DNA of 36,965 nt from Candidatus Poribacteria bacterium. GTDB taxonomy: Bacteria > Poribacteria > WGA-4E > WGA-3G. The translations under genes and the position numbers were made by a program. Shown piece after piece: positions 35,022 through 36,965 of this stretch. Position 1 is the stretch's first letter; each line of letters starts with the position of its first letter. The notes under the pieces were generated by a model. That model had not been told where the DNA came from. It did not search any database and saw nothing but the letters and a program-made list of their open reading frames with translations. The stretch lies in NCBI GenBank assembly GCA_009843785.1, contig VYCT01000233.1:1-36965 (forward strand), given 5' to 3'.

Positions 35022-35525
35022 TCAAGGCTTTTCTTCGCTCTGCGTAATGAATAATTGCCGCAAAGAAATTTTTAAATCAGTATCCGGCACATCAGTTGTT
35101 GCTTGCTCAATTTGTTCTAATTCTCTGGAGGTTGGAGTGCGAATATCATTTGCGTGAGGCGTTTCCTCTGTGGTCTTTGAGGTTTCAGGGGCAGCGGGGG
35201 CGTGTTCTGTGTGATGGGGTGTTGCTTTCTCCGCTGGGCGTATCTCTATCCGGAGATCTGTAAGAACAGGTTGTCTTAATTCCGCATTCAGATCTGCTAT
35301 AATCCTCTGTTTAAGGAATAGTAATTCTTTTTTCAACGGAGGATATTCCGTGTAGATTTTCAAAACACCGTCCGACAGCGATACTGGGGCTGCTCCGGTT
35401 CCAAGGGGTGTTCCAAGAAGTTCGCGCCAGAGGACAAAGACTTTCTGCTCAAGCATCTTGGGCTCGAAGTCATGGGAGCGAGCGAATTCAGTGAAGAGGT
35501 CGCGTAGGTTTTCGGTCTTGCGCAT
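35022..35525 (-). CDS. dciA: DciA-family (DUF721) helicase-loading protein
   Basis: A 167-residue protein. The N-terminal 100 residues match DUF721/DciA: LRDLFTEFARSHDFEPKMLEQKVFVLWRELLG with the conserved Trp-Arg, then an alternating stretch (LKIYTEYPPLKKELLFLKQRIIADLN). DciA is the ancestral loader or operator of the replicative helicase DnaB in bacteria lacking DnaC. The C-terminal 65 residues are Pro/Thr/Glu-rich and probably disordered. It lies 46 nt after recF and 140 nt before gyrB, a common neighbourhood for DciA. The ATG at 35525 has only a weak GAG upstream. Confidence 0.82.
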   Translation of the reverse strand: MRKTENLRDLFTEFARSHDFEPKMLEQKVFVLWRELLGTPLGTGAAPVSLSDGVLKIYTEYPPLKKELLFLKQRIIADLNAELRQPVLTDLRIEIRPAEKATPHHTEHAPAAPETSKTTEETPHANDIRTPTSRELEQIEQATTDVPDTDLKISLRQLFITQSEEKP

Positions 35526-35571
35526 TTTAAACTCGTTGGTCTAACTTAGGAAGCCCACCAATGGTGGTGTG

Positions 35572-36879
35572 TTAAGAAGACTTGTTAGTTGCGGTGGCGT
35601 AGCTAATCTGAGCATTCTCGACCGTCAAAACGTTCGGTTGATTGAGATAGTGTACAAGAGGTTCAGCATGCGTAGCTGTGATGAAGGTTTGGGCACTTAA
35701 ATTTTGGAGCACCTCTAATAAATGCCCTACCCGCTTGTAATCTAACTCTGAAGTAACATCATCCAATAAAACTATTGGGTCTCTGCCTGTTAGGTGTCGA
35801 ATCAACTCTAATTCTGCTAATTTGAGTGCTAAAGCGATAGTCCGTTGTTGCCCTTGTGATCCATAAGAGCGCGCTACCTCTCGAAATGTTCCAGTTCCGG
35901 GATCCGCGGCTGGTGGTTCGTTTTCGCTATGGTGGTGAATGATAGACTCGTTGGGTTCACTCTCCAATTCGATGAGGAAATCGTCTCGGTGCGGGCCGAC
36001 TAAGGTTGTACCTCTCTGTAAATCTGCCTCGCGGGAAGCGTTTAATGATATGCCAAAATGTTTGGCTATCTTGTCTTCATCTTCATGGGTAGCCTTGTGG
36101 CGCGCGTCTGAAGACTCCGCTAATGAATTAGGACCGGTGGTTTCTAAAATACTGCCTGTCATATTGTCAATTGACGTATCGTTCGACACCGATGCCGAAC
36201 GATACGTCAGGGCGAGATTTTCTAAACCGCCAGTGAGTTTTTGGTGGTTTCGGATCGCGTGGTCTTTCAATTGGTGAAAAATTTCCAACCGTCTTATGAT
36301 AACTGCCGTGCCATGTACAAGCAGTAATGGGTCCCAAGCATCGAGTTGCTTTACGTTTGCGAACGTTGCACGAATCTGCTTTAGCAACTCATTTCGTTGT
36401 TTGAGCACGAGATTGTACTTTTGCAAATTTTTTAAGTATTCGCTGTCAATCTGTGAGATTAGGAGATCTAAGAACCGTCGTCTTTCTGAAGGTCCGCCTT
36501 TTACTAATGTCAGTGACTCTGGTGAAAAAAATACAGCGTTAAATTGGCCAATCCACTCGGAACGTTTTGTCTGGAGGATACCGTTTTTCTTTAATCTAAA
36601 CTGTCCGCGTGCCTTTTTCATCGCTTCAAGAGATGTTACATCATCACTGCCGTTTCTCAATGTCCCTTTCAGGTAGAATCCTGACTCATGATGCCGAATT
36701 AATTCGGCATCATGAGTCGCACGATGAGATTCCGCGGTGCAAAGAAAATAGATTGCTTCAAGCAAACTGGTTTTTCCTTGTGCATTTCCACCGACAATTA
36801 AATTAACAGGCTTAGAGAAGTCCACTTCGCAATTGATATAATTACGAAAATTTCGTAGGACGATATGGTTTAATAACAT
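35572..36879 (-). CDS. recF: DNA replication and repair protein RecF
   Basis: A 435-residue SMC-like ATPase. The start at 36879 (MLLNHIVLRNFRNY) matches the family's N-terminus; the frame upstream adds 20 unrelated residues. The Walker A is GGNAQGKTS (30-38), the signature is SYGSQGQQR and the Walker B is IVLLDDVTSELD. RecF binds gapped DNA and, with RecO and RecR, helps load RecA. It is longer than the usual 360-370 residues because of a polar insertion at about 235-330 (SNDTSIDNM... ESSDARHKATHEDED). The codons for residues 55-66 form a perfect 36-bp palindrome (36683-36718). It is the first gene of the cluster seen here; dnaN would be expected upstream but lies outside. Confidence 0.95.
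   Translation of the reverse strand: MLLNHIVLRNFRNYINCEVDFSKPVNLIVGGNAQGKTSLLEAIYFLCTAESHRATHDAELIRHHESGFYLKGTLRNGSDDVTSLEAMKKARGQFRLKKNGILQTKRSEWIGQFNAVFFSPESLTLVKGGPSERRRFLDLLISQIDSEYLKNLQKYNLVLKQRNELLKQIRATFANVKQLDAWDPLLLVHGTAVIIRRLEIFHQLKDHAIRNHQKLTGGLENLALTYRSASVSNDTSIDNMTGSILETTGPNSLAESSDARHKATHEDEDKIAKHFGISLNASREADLQRGTTLVGPHRDDFLIELESEPNESIIHHHSENEPPAADPGTGTFREVARSYGSQGQQRTIALALKLAELELIRHLTGRDPIVLLDDVTSELDYKRVGHLLEVLQNLSAQTFITATHAEPLVHYLNQPNVLTVENAQISYATATNKSS
36683..36718. repeat. Perfect 36-bp palindrome inside recF
   Basis: The 18 bases ending at 36700 (from GACTCATG to CCGAATT) are the exact reverse complement of the 18 bases starting at 36701, with no loop. It encodes the conserved-looking segment THDAELIRHHES of RecF. 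Both strands give the same peptide, HDAELIRHHES, in one frame. Confidence 0.95.
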
Positions 36880-36923
36880 CTTATCTTGGTTGTAAATATT
36901 TGAGTTGGGTCGGGTGCAAAATC

Positions 36924-36938
36924 TGGTAATTTTTACCA
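36924..36938. promoter_or_regulatory. Small inverted repeat upstream of recF
   Basis: TGGTAA-TTT-TTACCA is a perfect short dyad 45 nt upstream of the recF ATG. It may be an operator or part of an upstream terminator. It is short enough to be chance. Confidence 0.25.
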
Positions 36939-36965
36939 CTTATCAACATCTTCTAATTGTACTAC

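Noticed and set aside
36940-36948. TTATCAACA as a DnaA box and sign of an origin
   Set aside because: It is a single site with one mismatch to TTWTNCACA and no AT-rich unwinding region or other boxes in view. The gene order suits an origin region, but the origin itself is not supported here.

Overview
The window looks like a chromosomal piece of an uncultured Gram-negative bacterium, most likely Candidatus Poribacteria or a close relative in or near the FCB group. This is inferred from content, not from a marker-gene tree. The pointers are an ECF sigma factor fused to a WD40 propeller, a DUF4838 protein beside a NupG-like MFS carrier, a PorU/PorV pair (type IX secretion family) and a recF-dciA-gyrB-gyrA replication cluster. 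Lipoprotein and outer-membrane-type genes indicate a diderm envelope.

Layout. 1-344: 5' end of a minus-strand tnpB with a consensus sigma70-type promoter and a terminal hairpin (IS200/IS605-type end). 379-3123: BatA-like membrane protein with two von Willebrand A domains. 3290-7375: minus-strand operon of a cysteine hydrolase, an MFS carrier and a DUF4838 protein. 7600-8898: plus-strand degenerate receiver protein and a CYTH-domain protein. 9095-14429: plus-strand ECF sigma-TM-WD40 fusion followed by a secreted WD40 paralogue of its sensor half. 14500-21962: minus-strand porU-porV operon with a very large PorU. 22219-23199: PIG3-type quinone oxidoreductase. 23491-23970: HepT-like protein that has lost catalytic residues. 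24037-27880: lipoprotein, Asp-box (BNR) propeller and secreted zinc peptidase. 28024-36879: recF-dciA-gyrB-gyrA followed by an exported TPR protein, all on the minus strand.

The most distinctive structure not explained by genes is a family of about 70-150 bp palindromic elements built from 7-bp tandem repeats (ACTGNNN or AGTTANN type) arranged as inverted arms around a core. I count six clear copies and one divergent copy. They lie between genes, directly against the gyrA start codon, and in frame inside porU (twice); the divergent copy lies at the porV N-terminus. They resemble a cross between cyanobacterial heptanucleotide STRR repeats and protein-coding Rickettsia palindromic elements.

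How the genes may work together (inference). The sigma-WD40 protein would hold its propeller outside the inner membrane and its sigma module inside. Its secreted paralogue would share the outer compartment and could compete for or present the same ligand. PorU and PorV would form an outer-membrane sortase and shuttle unit. The hydrolase-MFS-DUF4838 operon looks like a small uptake and degradation locus. No rRNA, tRNA, CRISPR array or complete prophage was seen.
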